A stretch of DNA of 64,000 nt, taken from positions 1-64,000 of the forward strand of contig NZ_CADIJW010000019.1 of the NCBI RefSeq assembly GCF_902859745.1, given 5' to 3'. This DNA comes from Achromobacter dolens. Its GTDB lineage: Bacteria > Pseudomonadota > Gammaproteobacteria > Burkholderiales > Burkholderiaceae_B. The notes under the pieces were generated by a model. That model saw nothing but the letters and a program-made list of their open reading frames with translations, ran no database searches and was not told the origin of the DNA. This document shows positions 51,383 to 60,144 of the stretch, in pieces. Position numbers and translations under genes: made by a program. How positions within the stretch are numbered: the stretch's first letter is position 1; every line of letters starts with the position of its first letter.

Positions 51383-52939
51383 ATGAACGGCGCTGATAGT
51401 CTTTGCGATACCCTTCTGGCCAATGATGTGGACGTCTGCTTTGCCAACCCGGGCACGTCCGAGATGCACTTCGTCGCGGCGCTGGATCGCAAACCGAAGA
51501 TGCGCTGCGTGCTGGGCCTGTTCGAAGGCGTGGTGACGGGCGCGGCCGATGGCTACGCGCGCATGGCCGACAAGCCGGCCGCCACGCTGCTGCACCTGGG
51601 GCCGGGCCTGGGCAACGGCCTGGCCAACCTGCACAACGCCAAGCGCGCGCGCACGCCGATGGTCAACATCGTCGGCGACCATGCCACCTATCATGTGCAA
51701 TACGACGCGCCGCTGACCAGCGACGTCGAAGGCGTGGCGCGTCCCATGTCGCACTGGGTCAAGCGCGGCATGTCGGCCGAATCGATGTCGGCCGACGCCG
51801 CCGAGGCCATTGCCGTGGCGCGCCGCCATCCGGGCAACATCGCCACCCTGATCCTGCCGGCCAACTCCGCCTGGACCGAGCTGCCGGCCGACACCGCCGT
51901 GGCCAAGGTGGTCGACGAGGCCGTGCCGCACACCACCATCGAGGCGGTGCGCGCCGCCGCCAAGGCGATCCGCTCCGGCGAAACCACCACGCTGCTGCTG
52001 GGCAGCACCGCGCTGCGCGAACGCGCGCTCAAGGCCGCCGGCCGCATCGCCCGCGCCACCGGCGTGCGGCTGATGTCCGAAACCTCCAACCGCCGCGTCG
52101 AGCGCGGCGGCGACCGCACGCCGGTCGACCGCCTGCCGTACCCGATCGACCTGGCGGTGGCCAAGCTCAAGGACGTGCGTCACCTGGTGCTGGTCGGCGC
52201 CAAGGCCCCGGTGGGCTTTTTCGCCTATCCCGGCAAGCCCAGCCTGCTGGCGCCCGAGGATTGCGAGAAGATCGTGCTGGCCACTGTCGAGCAGGACCTG
52301 GCGCACGCGCTGGAATGGCTGGCCGACGAACTCGGCATCGCCGCTGACGCGCCGCGCCTGGCGGCGCCCGCGCCGGCCTACGAGGTGCCGGCCAGCGGCA
52401 AGCTGACCGGCGCCGCCGTCAACATCCTGGTGGCGCACCACCTGCCCGACAACGCCATCGTCTGCGACGAGTCCATCACCCAGGGCCGCGAATTCCCGAT
52501 CTACAGCGCCAGCAGCGCGCCGCATGACTGGCTGATGCTGACAGGCGGCGCCATCGGCATCGGCCTGCCGCTGGCGGCCGGCGCGGCGGTGGCCTGCCCG
52601 GACCGCAAGGTCATCACCCTGCAGGCGGACGGCAGCGGCATGTACACCTTGCAGGCGCTGTGGACGCAGGCGCGCGAGAACCTGGACTGCCTGACGGTGA
52701 TCCTGGCCAACCGTTCCTACGCCACGCTGCATGGGGAGATGAAGAACGTGGGCGTGCAGGAGCCGGGCCGCAACGCGCGCCGCATGCTCGACCTGGAAGA
52801 GCCCTATCTGGACTGGACCCACCTGGCGCGCGGCATGGGCGTGGAGGCGGTCAGCGTCGATACCGTGGAAGGCTTCGCCCGCGCCTTGCAGGACGGCCTG
52901 AAGCGCCGCGGCCCGTTCCTGATCGAAGCGTTGATCTGA
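51383..52939 (+). CDS. ThDP-dependent enzyme, acetolactate synthase/benzoylformate decarboxylase-like
   Basis: 518 residues. Three-domain ThDP enzyme: the catalytic Glu48 in VLGLFEGVVTGAADGYARM, a central Rossmann-like domain (about 190-340), and the C-terminal cofactor site QADGSGMYTLQALWTQARENLDCLTVILANRSY. The core ADGSG...N replaces the usual GDG...NN. It lacks a small-subunit partner and FAD-specific parts are unclear, so true acetolactate synthase is unlikely; decarboxylation or carboligation of a 2-oxo acid is the best guess. It may extend the upstream ABC operon but has a 191-bp gap. Convergent with livF. Confidence 0.85.
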   Translation: MNGADSLCDTLLANDVDVCFANPGTSEMHFVAALDRKPKMRCVLGLFEGVVTGAADGYARMADKPAATLLHLGPGLGNGLANLHNAKRARTPMVNIVGDHATYHVQYDAPLTSDVEGVARPMSHWVKRGMSAESMSADAAEAIAVARRHPGNIATLILPANSAWTELPADTAVAKVVDEAVPHTTIEAVRAAAKAIRSGETTTLLLGSTALRERALKAAGRIARATGVRLMSETSNRRVERGGDRTPVDRLPYPIDLAVAKLKDVRHLVLVGAKAPVGFFAYPGKPSLLAPEDCEKIVLATVEQDLAHALEWLADELGIAADAPRLAAPAPAYEVPASGKLTGAAVNILVAHHLPDNAIVCDESITQGREFPIYSASSAPHDWLMLTGGAIGIGLPLAAGAAVACPDRKVITLQADGSGMYTLQALWTQARENLDCLTVILANRSYATLHGEMKNVGVQEPGRNARRMLDLEEPYLDWTHLARGMGVEAVSVDTVEGFARALQDGLKRRGPFLIEALI

Positions 52940-52978
52940 CGCTTTTGCCCCGCGCGGCAAGGAGCAGGCGCGGGGCGG

Positions 52979-53689
52979 TCAGACGCCCAGGTAGCGCGTC
53001 AATTGTTCCGGCGCGGCGGCCAGCGCCGCGCTGTCGCCGTCCTGCACGATCAAGCCCTTTTCCATCACCAGGCAGCGGTCGGTGTGCGCCAGCACCGCGC
53101 GGTAGTTGCGGTCGACGATCAGCGTCGACATGCCGGTGGCGCGAATCTGCCGGATGATCTTCCAGATCTCGGCCACGATCAGCGGCGCCAGGCCTTCGGT
53201 GGCCTCGTCCAGGATCAGCAGGTCGGGGTTGGTCATCAACGCCCGGCCGATCGCCAGCATCTGCTGTTCGCCGCCCGATAACTGCTGGCCGCCATGGCCC
53301 AGCCGTTCCGTCAGGCGCGGAAAGGTCTCCAGCACCCGCGCATAGGTCCAGTCGCGCCGCCCCTGTTCGCCGGCGCGCGCCGCCACCAGCAGGTTCTCGC
53401 GCACGCTCAGGTTGGGGAAGATGCCGCGGCCTTCGGGTACGTAGGCCACGCCCAGTTGCGCGATGGCGTGCGGCCGGGCGCGGGTGCAGTCGGCGCCGCG
53501 CACCGCCACGCGGCCCTGGGCGCTGCGCACCTGGCCCACCAGGCTGCGGATCAGCGTGGTCTTGCCCATGCCGTTGCGGCCCACCAGTCCCACGGACTCG
53601 CCCGCCCCGATGCGCAGGCCGACGCCGCGCAGCACGTGGCTGGCGCCGTAGTACACATGCAGGCCGTCGGCTTCGATCAGTGCGCGCAT
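52979..53689 (-). CDS. livF: Branched-chain-type ABC transporter ATP-binding protein LivF (benzoate module)
   Basis: 236 residues. LivF-type: LHVYYGASHVLRGVGLRIGAGESVGLVGRNGMGKTTLIRSLVGQV, GVAYVPEGRGIFPNLSVRENL, LSGGEQQMLAIGRALMTNPDLLILDEATEGLAP. Last gene of the minus-strand benzoate operon; overlaps livG by 13 bases. Such Liv-type systems next to box genes import benzoate. A GC hairpin (52947-52976) without T-run lies between its stop and that of the ThDP gene. Confidence 0.92.
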   Translation of the reverse strand: MRALIEADGLHVYYGASHVLRGVGLRIGAGESVGLVGRNGMGKTTLIRSLVGQVRSAQGRVAVRGADCTRARPHAIAQLGVAYVPEGRGIFPNLSVRENLLVAARAGEQGRRDWTYARVLETFPRLTERLGHGGQQLSGGEQQMLAIGRALMTNPDLLILDEATEGLAPLIVAEIWKIIRQIRATGMSTLIVDRNYRAVLAHTDRCLVMEKGLIVQDGDSAALAAAPEQLTRYLGV

Positions 53690-54450
53690 GTGAAGTCTCC
53701 GTCCAGGTCTTCGCCCAGGTAGGCGGTGCGCACCTCGGCATTGGCGCGGATCCGCGCCGGGTCGCCGCTGGCGATGCTGCTGCCGTTGACCATCACGGTG
53801 ATGGTGTCGGCGATGCGGAACACCGCGTCCATGTCGTGCTCCACCAGCAGGATGGCGTGGTTGGCCTTGAGCGTTCGCAGCAGCGCCAGGATGCGGTCGG
53901 TTTCCTCCGGGCCCATGCCGGCCAGCGGTTCGTCCAGCAGCAGCACCTGCGGTTCGCCGGCCAGGCACATGGCGATCTCGAGCTGCCGCTTGCGGCCATG
54001 CGGCAGCAGCCCCGCCGGTTGCATGGCGTCGGCCGCCAGGCCGGTGCGCTCCAGCGCCTGCGCGGCCAGGTCGGCGCTGACCGCGCAGGCCGAGGCGGGC
54101 CGCCACCAGTGCCAGAAGCGCTGGCGCCGCGCCTGCGCCGCCAGCCGGCAGTTCTCGAACACGCTCAGTTCCGGGAACAGGGTCGAGCGCTGGTAGCTGC
54201 GGCCCAGCCCGGCGCGCGCGCGTTCGGGCTGGCCCCAGGCGGTGATGTCGCGCCCGCCCAGCGACACCTGGCCGCTGCTGGGCGCCAGTTCGCCGGACAG
54301 GATGTTGATCAGGGTCGATTTGCCCGCGCCATTGGTGCCGATGACGGCATGCACTTCGCCGCGTCGCAGCGCCAGCGACACGCCGTTGACGGCGGTCAGG
54401 CCGCCGAAGCGCCGGGTGACCGCGTCGGCGGTCAGCAGGGGATCAGGCAT
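53677..54450 (-). CDS. livG: Branched-chain-type ABC transporter ATP-binding protein LivG (benzoate module)
   Basis: 257 residues. LLTADAVTRRFGGLTAVNGVSLALRRGEVHAVIGTNGAGKSTLINILSGELAPSSGQVSLGGRDITAWGQPERARAGLGRSYQRSTLFPELSVFEN; the signature is LLPHGRKRQLEIAMCLAGEPQVLLLDEPLAGM, where LPHGRKRQLE replaces LSGGxxR, common in LivG. Overlaps livM by eight bases. Confidence 0.92.
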   Translation of the reverse strand: MPDPLLTADAVTRRFGGLTAVNGVSLALRRGEVHAVIGTNGAGKSTLINILSGELAPSSGQVSLGGRDITAWGQPERARAGLGRSYQRSTLFPELSVFENCRLAAQARRQRFWHWWRPASACAVSADLAAQALERTGLAADAMQPAGLLPHGRKRQLEIAMCLAGEPQVLLLDEPLAGMGPEETDRILALLRTLKANHAILLVEHDMDAVFRIADTITVMVNGSSIASGDPARIRANAEVRTAYLGEDLDGDFTCAH

Positions 54451-55495
54451 GGGGCTCTCCTTGGATCGGCAGCGGGAGGGGCTTGGCGGCGCCGGCCGAC
54501 GCGGCCGAGGCGACCGCGGTGGCAGGGGCCCGGCGCGCCCGGCGCCGGCGCCATTGCGCCGGCAGGCCGGCCAGCCCGTCGGGCAGCAGCGCCACCAGCG
54601 CGATGATGGCCAGGCCCAGCGGCAGGTGCCAGTGGCGCGCGTAGTCGCCGAACAGCGCCTGCGACTGGAACAGTTCCTGCAACAGCACCAGCGTCGCCGT
54701 CCCAAGCACCGCGCCGCCCAGGCTGCCCATGCCGCCCAGGATCACCATCAGCAGCACCAGCCCCGATTGTTCCCAGGCCAGCAGCTCGGGCGTGACGAAG
54801 CCGTCCTTGAGCGCGAACAGGAAGCCGGCCAGCCCCGCCAGCGCGGCGCCGATCACATACGCCGCCAGCTTGTACGGATAGGTCGAATAGCCGGCCGCCC
54901 GCATGCGCTGTTCGTTGATGCGGATGCCGGCCAGCGCCGCGCCGAACGGCGAGCGCCGCAGCAGGGCGAGGAAGCCCCAGGTCAGCGCCAGGCAGGCCAG
55001 CACGAAGAAATAATAGGTATTGCCCTGGTCCAGGTCGAAGGGCACCCAGCCTGCGATATTGGCCTGCGGCCGGAAGTACAGGTAGATGCCGTCGCTGCCG
55101 CCGCCGACCTTGGTGTCATGGAACACGTAGTAGGCCATCTGCGCGAAGGCCAGCGTCACCATGATGAAGTACACGCCGCGCGTGCGCAGCGCCAGCGCGC
55201 CCGTCAGCGCGGCGTAGGCGGCGGCCGCCAGCAGCGCGGCCGGCAGCAGCCACCACAGGCTGGCCGCTTCCGAGGACGGCGACAGCAGCGCGGCGGCATA
55301 GGCGCCGATGCCGAAGAACGCCGCATGGCCCAGGCTGACCAGCCCGGCGCCGCCCACCAGCAATTGCAGGCTGAGCGCGAACACCGCGTAGATCATGATC
55401 TTCACGGCCAGGCCGGTGTAGTAGTCGCTGCCGCTCCAGGCGAAGGCGGCCAGCGCCAGCAGGGTCGCGACAGGCAGGAGTCGATTCACATTCAT
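54443..55495 (-). CDS. livM: Branched-chain-type ABC transporter permease LivM (benzoate module)
   Basis: 350 residues. About nine membrane helices: YTGLAVKIMIYAVFALSLQLLVGGAGLVSLGHAAFFGIGAYAAALL, RTRGVYFIMVTLAFAQMAYYVFHD, GIRINEQRMRAAGYSTYPYKLAAYVIGAALAGLAGFLFAL (EAA loop), GGMGSLGGAVLG. A basic, proline- and alanine-rich C-terminal tail (about 40 residues) is unusual. Two bases after livH. Confidence 0.92.
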   Translation of the reverse strand: MNVNRLLPVATLLALAAFAWSGSDYYTGLAVKIMIYAVFALSLQLLVGGAGLVSLGHAAFFGIGAYAAALLSPSSEAASLWWLLPAALLAAAAYAALTGALALRTRGVYFIMVTLAFAQMAYYVFHDTKVGGGSDGIYLYFRPQANIAGWVPFDLDQGNTYYFFVLACLALTWGFLALLRRSPFGAALAGIRINEQRMRAAGYSTYPYKLAAYVIGAALAGLAGFLFALKDGFVTPELLAWEQSGLVLLMVILGGMGSLGGAVLGTATLVLLQELFQSQALFGDYARHWHLPLGLAIIALVALLPDGLAGLPAQWRRRRARRAPATAVASAASAGAAKPLPLPIQGEPHA

Positions 55496-55497
55496 GG

Positions 55498-56379
55498 TCA
55501 GCCCTGTTTGAACAGCCCTTCGGGCTTGCACAGCAGAATCGCGGCCATCAGCACGTACACCAGCACGCCCGCGGCGGCGGGGAACAGCACCTGGCCGAAG
55601 GTCTCGACCACGCCCACCAGCATCGCCGCCAGGAACGCGCCGCGGATCGAACCGATGCCGCCGATCACCACCACCACGAAACAGATGATCAGCACGCCGT
55701 TGCCCATGCCGGGATATACGGATGACACCGGCGCGGCGATGCTGCCGGCCAGCGCCGCCAGCGCCACGCCGGCGGCGAACACCAGCCGGTACAGCTTGTT
55801 GACGTCGATGCCCAGCGACCCGGTCATCTCGCGGTTGCTGGCGCCGGCGCGCAGCATCATGCCGAGCCGCGTGCGCGCGATGACCCAGTACAGCAGCAGC
55901 GCCACCGCGATGCCCACCGCCGAGATGAACAGCCGGTACACCGGGTAGGTCATCACATCGCCCAGCGCGATGCTGCCCTGCAGCCAGGATGGCAGCGGCA
56001 CGCCGTGCACGTCGTTGCCCACCAGGATGCTGCGCAGTTCCTCGAACACCAGGATCAGGCCGTAGGTCATCAGCACCTGCTGCAGGTGGTTGCGGCGATA
56101 CAGGTAGCTGAAGAACGCCGCCTCCAGCAGATAGCCGAGCGCGGCCGCGGCCAGCACGCACACCGCCAGGGTGGCGACGAAGCCGCCGCCGAGCCAGCGA
56201 TCCACCGCCGGCCCCAGCGCGAACGCCATGTAGGCGCCGATCATGTAGAAGCTGCCGTGCGCCAGGTTGATGATCCCCATGATGCCGAAGATCAGCGTGA
56301 GGCCGCTGGCCACCAGGAACAGCAACAGGCCGTACTGGAAGGCGTTCAGGCTCTGGATGAGCAGGATGCCGAGGTCCAT
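55498..56379 (-). CDS. livH: Branched-chain-type ABC transporter permease LivH (benzoate module)
   Basis: 293 residues. IQSLNAFQYGLLLFLVASGLTLIFGIMGIINLAHGSFYMIGAYMAF, then MLRAGASNREMTGSLGIDVNKLYRLVFAAGVALAALAGSIAAPV (EAA loop) and VVVIGGIGSIRGAFLAAMLVGVVETFGQ: LivH. Fifteen bases after livK. Confidence 0.93.
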   Translation of the reverse strand: MDLGILLIQSLNAFQYGLLLFLVASGLTLIFGIMGIINLAHGSFYMIGAYMAFALGPAVDRWLGGGFVATLAVCVLAAAALGYLLEAAFFSYLYRRNHLQQVLMTYGLILVFEELRSILVGNDVHGVPLPSWLQGSIALGDVMTYPVYRLFISAVGIAVALLLYWVIARTRLGMMLRAGASNREMTGSLGIDVNKLYRLVFAAGVALAALAGSIAAPVSSVYPGMGNGVLIICFVVVVIGGIGSIRGAFLAAMLVGVVETFGQVLFPAAAGVLVYVLMAAILLCKPEGLFKQG

Positions 56380-56394
56380 GGGGACTCTCCGGTC

Positions 56395-57555
56395 CTAGAG
56401 CTTGCAGCCGCGGGCCGGGTCGGCCAGCTTGCGAACGGCCACGTCGACCACCTTGTTCTCCAGGCCGTCGACGCGGCGCAGGTAGATGTCCTGCACCGGG
56501 TTGCCGGCCTTGGACAGCGTGAACGCGCCGCGCGGGCTATCGACCGTGGCGCCGCGCATGGCTTCGCGGAATTCGGCCTTCTTGCCGAAGTCGCCCTTGA
56601 CCGCCGCCAGCCCCGACTGCATCAGTTGCGCGGCGTCGTAGCCTTGCACCGCGTAGACGTCGGGCTGCATGTTGTAGGCCTTGCCGTAGTCGGCGCGGAA
56701 GGCGTTGTCGCGCGGCGTGTTCAGGCCGTCGGCGTAGTGCAGCGTGGTCAGCAGCCCCTGCGCCGACGCGCCCTGCGCCTGCAGCGTGCCGTCGGTGAGA
56801 AAGCCCGAGCCGTACAGCGGGATGGTCTTGTCCAGGCCGGCCGCGTGATAGTCCTGCACGAACTTGACCGCGCCGCCGCCGGCGAAGAAGGTGAACACCA
56901 TGTCGGGCTTGAGCGCGGCGATCTCGGTCAGGAGCGACTGGAATTCGACGTTGGGGAAGGGCAGGCTCAGTTCCTTGACCACCTTGCCGCCGGCCTGCTC
57001 GAAGCCTTCCTTGAAACCGCCGATGGCCTCGTCGCCGGCCGCGTACTTCCAGGTGATGGTCACCGCCGTCTTGTGGCCGCGCGCCTTGGCCACCGGGCCC
57101 ATGGCGTAGGCCGGCTGCCAGTTGGTGAACGAGGTGCGGAAAATGCCGGGGCCGCACAGCGGGCCGGTAATGGCGTTGGCGCCGGCGTTCGTCACGATAA
57201 GGGTGGTGTCGGCGTCCTTGGCGGCCTTGGCCAGCGCCATCGCCACGCCCGAGTGCACGGTGCCGATCAGCACGTCGACCTGGTCGCGCTTGATCAGGCG
57301 GTTGGCGTTCTCGGCGGCCTTGGACGGATTGGATTCGTCGTCCACCTTGAAGTACTCGATCTCGCGCCCGCCGAGCTTGCCGCCCTGTTCCGCCACATAC
57401 AGCTTGAAGCCGTTCTCGATGGCGTTGCCGAGCGCGGCGTAGGTGCCGCTGTAGGGCAGCATGAAGCCGACTTTGAGCTTGTCGGCGGCCAGGGCGCCGC
57501 TTGCGGCCAGCATCAGTGCCGCGCTCAGCGCGGCCCGGGTCAGGGCGTGGGTCAT
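56395..57555 (-). CDS. livK: Branched-chain-type ABC transporter binding protein LivK (benzoate module)
   Basis: 386 residues. Signal peptide MTHALTRAALSAALMLAASGALA, then LKVGFMLPYSGTYAALGNAIENGFKLYVAEQGGKLGGREIEYFKVDDESNPSKAAENANRLIKRDQVDVLIGTVHSG: periplasmic binding protein of the Leu/Ile/Val type. Its position behind benzoate-CoA ligase makes benzoate or a related aromatic acid the likely ligand. GGAGACACCACC before the ATG. Confidence 0.92.
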   Translation of the reverse strand: MTHALTRAALSAALMLAASGALAADKLKVGFMLPYSGTYAALGNAIENGFKLYVAEQGGKLGGREIEYFKVDDESNPSKAAENANRLIKRDQVDVLIGTVHSGVAMALAKAAKDADTTLIVTNAGANAITGPLCGPGIFRTSFTNWQPAYAMGPVAKARGHKTAVTITWKYAAGDEAIGGFKEGFEQAGGKVVKELSLPFPNVEFQSLLTEIAALKPDMVFTFFAGGGAVKFVQDYHAAGLDKTIPLYGSGFLTDGTLQAQGASAQGLLTTLHYADGLNTPRDNAFRADYGKAYNMQPDVYAVQGYDAAQLMQSGLAAVKGDFGKKAEFREAMRGATVDSPRGAFTLSKAGNPVQDIYLRRVDGLENKVVDVAVRKLADPARGCKL

Positions 57556-57574
57556 GGTGGTGTCTCCGTGCTTG

Positions 57575-58420
57575 TCATGGGCTGCCGCTGGGGCGGCCGG
57601 GTTGGTCCAGCGCGCCGACGAAGCCGGCGATGGCCTGGATTACGGTGGCGGGCTGGTCCTTGTGCGGCGAGTGGCGGCAGTCGGGAATCTCCAGCAGCCG
57701 TGTCTGCGGCGCGGCGCGGCAGATGCCGCGTATCTGTTCGAGCGTGCCGTACTCATCGTCCACGCCCTGCATCGCCAGGATGGGGCAACCGATGGCGGGC
57801 AGGTGATCCTCGATGTTCCAACGGCGGAAGGCGGGGTCCAGCCAGACGTCGTTCCAGCCGCGAAAGGCCGAATCGACATCCTCGTGATGGCGCGCCAGCC
57901 GCGCGCGCAGGTCGGTGTCGCGGTAGGCCTGGCGCGCCTGTTCGATATGCGCCACGGTGCGGTCCTCGACGAAGATGTGCGGCGCGGCCACCGCGACGCC
58001 CGCGACTGCGTCGGGGTGCATGGCGGCGTAGAGCAGCGCGATGGAGCCGCCATCGCTGTGGCCGAACAGGATGGGCCGATCTCGCTTGGCATCGATGCCA
58101 AGCGCGGCGAGCAGCGCGGGCAGTACGTCGGCGGCCTCGCGGTGCATGAAGTCGACCGGGCGCTTTTCGCCCGCGGCCAGCGGCGTGGAGCGGCCGTAGC
58201 CATGGCGCGAATAGACCAGCCCGCGGCAGCCGGCGGCGGCGCAGGCCTGCCGCGGCCAGTCCTTCCACATCGACACGGACCCCAGCCCTTCGTGCAGGAA
58301 CACCAGCAGCGGCGCGTCCCGGCGCGCGGCCGCGATCCACTGGTATTCCAGGCGCAGGTCGCGTCCCGCCGCGCGCACGTCGGCCAGGGCGGTGGGCTCG
58401 GGGGCGGGCACGGCGCTCAT
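57575..58420 (-). CDS. Alpha/beta hydrolase of the box cluster
   Basis: 281 residues. Oxyanion segment LLVFLHEGLGSVSMW, nucleophile Ser122 in LFGHSDGGSIALL, acid Asp in GVDDEYGTLEQ and His in CRHSPHKDQP. No signal peptide. Its ATG overlaps the stop of the benzoate-CoA ligase and it lies 19 bases before livK, so it is inside the benzoate operon. A thioesterase for stalled benzoyl-CoA or a hydrolase for benzoate esters would fit; neither is shown. Confidence 0.85.
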   Translation of the reverse strand: MSAVPAPEPTALADVRAAGRDLRLEYQWIAAARRDAPLLVFLHEGLGSVSMWKDWPRQACAAAGCRGLVYSRHGYGRSTPLAAGEKRPVDFMHREAADVLPALLAALGIDAKRDRPILFGHSDGGSIALLYAAMHPDAVAGVAVAAPHIFVEDRTVAHIEQARQAYRDTDLRARLARHHEDVDSAFRGWNDVWLDPAFRRWNIEDHLPAIGCPILAMQGVDDEYGTLEQIRGICRAAPQTRLLEIPDCRHSPHKDQPATVIQAIAGFVGALDQPGRPSGSP

Positions 58421-59976
58421 GGCGTGACCTGTTCCAACTGCCGCAGGCGGAATCGCTGGATCTTGCCGGTGGCGGTCTTGGGCAGTTCGTCGGTGAAGTC
58501 GATCTGGCGCGGATACTTGAAGGGCGCCAGGTGCTGCTTGACGTAGCGCTGCAGGTCGGCGCCGGTGTTCGCGTCCGGCGCGTAGCCCGGCCGCAGCACC
58601 ACGTAGGCCTTGGTCTTGACCAGTCCGTCGTGGTCCGGCACGCCGATCACCGCCGCTTCCAGCACCGCCTCGTGCTGCACCAGCACGTTCTCCACTTCCA
58701 CCGGCGACACGTACTGGCCGCTGACCTTGATCATGTCGTCGCTGCGGCCGGCATAGGTGTAGTAGCCGTCGGCGTCGCAGATGTACTTGTCGCCGCTCTT
58801 GAGCCAGTCCCCCAGGAAGCACTGGCGCGTCTTGTCGCGGTTGTTCCAGTACATCAGCGCCGCGCTCGGGCCCTTGATGTACAGGTCGCCAATCGCGCCA
58901 GCGGCCACCGGCGCGCCGTTGTCGTCGCGCAGTTGCACCTCGTAGCCGGGCACCGGCTTGCCGGTGGTGCCGTAGCGCAACTGGCCGGCGCGGTTCGACA
59001 GGAAGATGTGCAGCATCTCGGTCGAGCCGATGCCGTCCAGGATGTCACAGCCGAAATGGCGCTGGAAACGTTCGCCAATATCTCGCGGCAGGGCTTCGCC
59101 GGCCGAGGTGCAGATGCGCATCGCCACCTGTTCGCGCGGCGGCAGGTCGGGCGCGGCCAGCATGCTGGCGTACAGCGTCGGCACGCCGTAGAACACGGTC
59201 GGACGGTGCCGCACCAGGCGCTGGAACACGGCCTGCGGCGTGGGCCGCTCGGCCATCAGCACGACGGTGGCGCCCACCGACAGCGGAAAGGTCAGGCCGT
59301 TGCCCAGCCCGTAGGCGAAGAACAGCTTGGCGGCCGAGAACGCAATATCGTCCTCGCGGATGCCCAGCACCGGCTTGGCGTAGAGCTCGGCGGTGTGCCA
59401 CAGGTTGCCGTGGGTGTGGACCACGCCCTTGGGCTTGCCGGTGGAGCCCGACGAATACAGCCAGAAGGCGATCTCATCGGACAGCGTGCGCGCGGCCGGC
59501 GCCAGCGGGGCGGCGGCCAGCAGCGCGTCGAGTTCGTGGGCGCCAGCCGGCGGCGCCGCGGCGGGGCGTGACACCACCAGGTGCTCGACCTCGCCGGGCG
59601 CCTGCGCCAGCGCGGCCTGCAAGGTCGGCAGCAGGCTCTCGGAGACGAAGGCGGCGCGCACGCGGCTGTGGTTGAGGATGTAGGCGTAATCGTCCGGCGT
59701 CAGCAGGGTGTTCACGGCCACGGGCACCACGCCGGCGTGCAGCGCGCCCAGGAACACCACCGGCCAGTCCGCCGTGTCCTGCATCAGCAGCAGGATGCGT
59801 TCCTCCCGCCGCAGCCCCAACTGGCGCAATGCGCCCGCCATGCGCGCCACGCGCTCGGCCAGTTCGCCATAGGTGAGCTGGCGGGTGTCGTCGATGTAGG
59901 CCAGCTTGGTGGCGCGCGGCGCGTTCAAGGCGGCCAGGTGGCTGGCGAAGTTCAGTTCGGCGGGGCAGGCATTCAC
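58417..59976 (-). CDS. bclA: Benzoate-CoA ligase
   Basis: 519 residues. AMP-forming acyl-CoA synthetase: P-loop FWLYSSGSTGKPKGVVHTHGN, KLFFAYGLGNGLTFPLSVGA (a pattern typical of benzoate-CoA ligases), CTSAGEALPRDIGERF, DGIGSTEMLHIFLSN, GDKYICDADGYYTYAGRSDDMIKVSGQYVSPVEVE, and the final catalytic Lys in LPKTATGKIQRFRL. GTG start at 59976 preceded by AGGAG; no ATG competes nearby. It activates benzoate for the box pathway. The 168-bp gap to the DUF4863 gene upstream holds nothing clear. Confidence 0.93.
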   Translation of the reverse strand: MNACPAELNFASHLAALNAPRATKLAYIDDTRQLTYGELAERVARMAGALRQLGLRREERILLLMQDTADWPVVFLGALHAGVVPVAVNTLLTPDDYAYILNHSRVRAAFVSESLLPTLQAALAQAPGEVEHLVVSRPAAAPPAGAHELDALLAAAPLAPAARTLSDEIAFWLYSSGSTGKPKGVVHTHGNLWHTAELYAKPVLGIREDDIAFSAAKLFFAYGLGNGLTFPLSVGATVVLMAERPTPQAVFQRLVRHRPTVFYGVPTLYASMLAAPDLPPREQVAMRICTSAGEALPRDIGERFQRHFGCDILDGIGSTEMLHIFLSNRAGQLRYGTTGKPVPGYEVQLRDDNGAPVAAGAIGDLYIKGPSAALMYWNNRDKTRQCFLGDWLKSGDKYICDADGYYTYAGRSDDMIKVSGQYVSPVEVENVLVQHEAVLEAAVIGVPDHDGLVKTKAYVVLRPGYAPDANTGADLQRYVKQHLAPFKYPRQIDFTDELPKTATGKIQRFRLRQLEQVTP

Positions 59977-60144
59977 GGTTGTCTCCTGGTGTCCTGGCGG
60001 GCGGGGCGGCCTGTCCGGCGGTCCGCAAGCGTCTGGCGGCTTGTCGTGACCGGGGACATGCATGAGGCGCGGGTCAGCCCGCGCCGGCAGCCGGCCGGCC
60101 ACGCGGGGCGCGGCCGGGGCGCTGTGGGGAAGCGGGGAGCGGAT

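Noticed and set aside
52947-52976. Terminator between the ThDP gene and livF
   Set aside because: The 9-bp arms GCCCCGCGC / GCGCGGGGC have a 12-base loop and no T-run on either strand, so it is only a hairpin of unknown use.
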